NCBI RefSeq assembly: GCF_009650095.1
Contig: NZ_CP045915.1
Coordinates: forward strand, 372,001 to 436,000
Source: Gracilibacillus salitolerans
GTDB taxonomy: Bacteria > Bacillota > Bacilli > Bacillales > Amphibacillaceae
Direction: 5' to 3'
Length of the DNA: 64,000 nt
Positions 62,009 through 64,000 of the stretch are shown piece by piece. Position numbers and translations under genes: made by a program. The notes under the pieces were generated by a model that saw only the letters and a program-made list of their open reading frames with translations, was not told the origin of the DNA and searched no databases. How positions within the stretch are numbered: the stretch's first letter is position 1; each line of letters begins with the position of its first letter.

Positions 62009-62978
62009 AAGCATCTTGCGCATTGAGTTTGCCGATTTCTTATCGATGAGAGAAGATGTACTAAGTGAAAGTGCTTATGCTCATGATTGCCATTATCTTA
62101 CCTCCTTCGATAGCTATTTGATAGATTGTAATCTTCAACATAAGGAGATTTCTGAGAGTGTCATAACCGAATGGATTAAAAATTTATCAGGAAAAAGCAG
62201 TTCCGTTGCCAATAAGGTTATTGTTATACGACTGTTTCTCCGGTATTTAAGCAGTATTGGAATTAGGGTTTTTATGCCGCCAATACCGAAGGTTACAGAT
62301 GATTATATCCCGTATATTTTTTCTGACGAGGAATTGAAAAGGATTTTTGCACTATCCGATAATATTACCCTTACAAAAACCCAACCAAATCCTTATATCC
62401 AGCTTGAGTTTCCAATGATGCTCCGAATCATGTATGGCTGTGGGTTGCGCGTAGGGGAAACTCTAGCTTTGAAGATGAAGGATGTGGATCTAGATGGTGG
62501 AATCTTACTACTAAAACAGACAAAAGGAGACAAGCAAAGGCTAGTACCTATGCATCAGACTTTGACATCAATCTTGATTAGATACTGTTTAGCAATGGGG
62601 TTGATAGGAAAAGCCGAAGCATTACTATTCCCCAGTGCAATACAAGAAGTACCACTTTCTGTAAAATCTGCCCGTAATAAACTCAATATCATACTGAAAT
62701 ATGCCGATATATCGTTGAAAGGTAGAGCGAAACGGGAACGTGGACCATGCCTTCACTGCCTAAGGCGTGTATTTGCCTTTAAATCCTTTGCAGCAGCTGA
62801 AAAGTCAGGGCGATCGATTGACGCTTCTGTTCCCTATTTATCTATATATTTGGGACATGACAGCCTTAAAGAAACGGAGAGTTATCTGAAGTTCAGTAGT
62901 GAATTATATCCTGAAGCTATGGAACTGTTTGACGATTACACACTGCAGGTTTTCCCGGAGGTATCTTATGATGAATAA
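61995..62978 (+). CDS. ritB: second RIT tyrosine recombinase (intact)
   Basis: A 327-residue tyrosine recombinase/phage-integrase-fold protein. The N-terminal SAM-like domain covers about 1-95. The catalytic domain has Arg in MYGCGLRVGETL, Lys in the TKGDKQR beta-turn, His-x-x-Arg in HCLRR, His in LGHDS and Tyr in ETESYLKF. ATG 61995 follows GGAGGGCGGAG and overlaps the end of the first recombinase. The stop overlaps the start of the third (62968), so the three are translationally coupled. It is the only one of the trio without a lesion. Confidence 0.9.
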   Translation: MLDFKSILRIEFADFLSMREDVLSESAYAHDCHYLTSFDSYLIDCNLQHKEISESVITEWIKNLSGKSSSVANKVIVIRLFLRYLSSIGIRVFMPPIPKVTDDYIPYIFSDEELKRIFALSDNITLTKTQPNPYIQLEFPMMLRIMYGCGLRVGETLALKMKDVDLDGGILLLKQTKGDKQRLVPMHQTLTSILIRYCLAMGLIGKAEALLFPSAIQEVPLSVKSARNKLNIILKYADISLKGRAKRERGPCLHCLRRVFAFKSFAAAEKSGRSIDASVPYLSIYLGHDSLKETESYLKFSSELYPEAMELFDDYTLQVFPEVSYDE

Positions 62979-63994
62979 AACATCTGATTTTTTAAGGCTC
63001 CTTGACGCTTTTATTACCATCTATCTTCCGTGTTCCGTAGGCGCAAGTCCCAATACAGTTAAATCCTATAAATATGCATTCCGCCTACTAATCGAATTCA
63101 TGTACAAGGAAAAAGGAATCGAAGCTGACAAAATAACCTTTGAAAAACTTAACTATATAACATTAACGGAATTTTTTACATGGATTGAATCCGTGCGTAG
63201 TTGCAGTGCATCTACTAAAAACCAACGGTTGTCAGCAATAAACTCTTTTTCTGCTTATGCACAAAACCGGGATTTTGCTGCCGCTTCTGTTTTCAGGAAT
63301 AGTGTAAATAAGATTCCAATGAAGAAAAGCCAGCATAAGCAAAGGGCGATATTTACCCGTCAGGAAGTCACAATACTTTTAGCCCTTCCTAATGTTAATA
63401 GGGAAATTAGTCTCAGAGATAAAATCTTGCTTAGTCTTATGTATGCAAGCGGAGCGCGTGCACAAGAAATATGTGACCTTACGGTCGGAAATCTTCAGTT
63501 TCATCAAAAAGGCGCTACATTAAATATTACGGGGAAAGGCAGAAAGAGCCGCCGTATCGGGATTCCTATCGCCTGTGCCACCCCGCTTAAACAGTATATC
63601 GAGCACAGAAAAATCAGTGATAAACCTGAAAGACATATATTTTCAAGTCAAACGCATGAGCATATGACAGTATCTTGCATAGAAGGAATATTCAAAAAGT
63701 ATATAACCATTGCTAAAAAAGAAAAACCGTCCATGTTTCTTGCTGGTAGTTATTCACCTCATTCTATGAGACATACAACTGCTAGCCATATGCTTGAAGC
63801 CGGTGTTCCTCTGGTTGTAATAAAAAATTTTTTTGGGTCATGCATCTCTACAGTCGACTCAGATTTATGCGGAAATTTCCCAAGACACGGTTAACAAACA
63901 TGTAAAAGAGTGGAATAAAAAATGGTTCCCTTCAAATTTAGATGAAAGAAAAACTTCTCAAAGGTCAAATAGAATTCCAGATTTTCTGAATTGA
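62968..63994 (+). pseudogene. ritC: third RIT recombinase, frameshifted near its 3' end
   Basis: ATG 62968 follows CGGAGG and overlaps the second gene by 11 bp. The catalytic domain has Arg in MYASGARAQEICDL, Lys in GKGRKSRRIG and His-x-x-Arg in HSMRHT. At a T7 run (63828-63834) one extra T shifts the frame, giving a false end at 63894 before the tyrosine. Removing it restores FLGHASLQSTQIYAEIS with the catalytic Tyr and a natural stop at 63994 (about 341 residues). A sequencing error in the homopolymer is a possible alternative. Confidence 0.82.
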
Positions 63995-64000
63995 AAACCA

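Larger units (their letters stand above)
60748..64000 (+). mobile_element. RIT-like element: three tandem tyrosine recombinases (right end outside)
   Basis: Three overlapping tyrosine-recombinase genes in the order about 412, 327 and 341 residues, all on one strand, match the recombinase-in-trio (RIT) architecture known from several phyla. The left boundary is the break in the IS66 orfA near 60747. The right boundary and its inverted repeat lie beyond the window. Genes one and three are broken, so the element is probably immobile unless helped in trans. Confidence 0.78.

Overview
The window is low-GC DNA from a Firmicute of the Bacillaceae, most likely a halophilic or halotolerant genus such as Gracilibacillus, Oceanobacillus or Virgibacillus. 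Pointers are strong AGGAGG-type ribosome binding sites, frequent TTG and GTG starts, a SigW-type promoter in front of nfeD-floT, cre-like sites, MsmX-dependent sugar importers without their own ATPase, and a YdaT homologue. The genus is inferred from gene content, not proved. No rRNA, tRNA or CRISPR was found.

Layout. Positions 1-11100 hold small housekeeping and accessory genes: GNAT, a membrane-anchored glycerophosphodiesterase, DinB-fold proteins, a hydrolase, an SRPBCC protein, and three regulator-plus-membrane-protein modules (MarR-MFS, PadR-membrane protein, MarR-TetL-like MFS), each with a visible palindromic operator. At 11274-16142 lies a LacI-controlled oligosaccharide ABC importer. 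Positions 16178-19557 hold an amidase divergent from a VOC-AlkC-TetR operon. A SWIM/SNF2 helicase (20227-23439) follows, then an OpuC-type osmoprotectant importer flanked by an intact and a broken copy of an epimerase-like VOC gene. A CGNR regulator, two MFS transporters, the nfeD-floT operon and an L,D-transpeptidase lead to an RpiR-controlled 6-phospho-beta-glucosidase (36879-38321). Several small genes then lead to about 41750.

Positions 41752-60315 form a carbohydrate island. It contains a membrane-anchored sugar-binding protein with a LytS-type kinase and a YesN-type regulator (resembling XylFII-LytS-YesN), an AraC regulator, and a six-gene operon. The operon pairs an apparent oxidative L-fucose route (Zn-alcohol dehydrogenase, COG3618 lactonase, aldo-keto reductase) with three intracellular glycosidases: GH95 alpha-L-fucosidase, GH43 and GH31, the last probably an alpha-xylosidase. 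Together these suggest debranching of fucosylated xyloglucan oligosaccharides. Downstream, a Cache/AraC regulator is followed by remnants of a GPH-type sugar symporter and a GH3 beta-glucosidase, so the island once extended further and has decayed.

The right end (58800-64000) is a mobile-element graveyard. It has an orphan double-glycine-leader gene broken by a frameshift, an IS3-family fragment, and an IS66-family left end whose orfA is cut off where a trio of tandem tyrosine recombinases begins. The trio is a RIT-like element in which only the middle recombinase is intact.

The least explained signal is intergenic. Arrays at 6560-6705 and 38490-38651 use different words but the same strict geometry: words alternate in orientation, with start-to-start steps of 17 and 34 nt (period 51, i.e. 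3 x 17). A third array at 8987-9060 repeats a 14-nt word with period 21.
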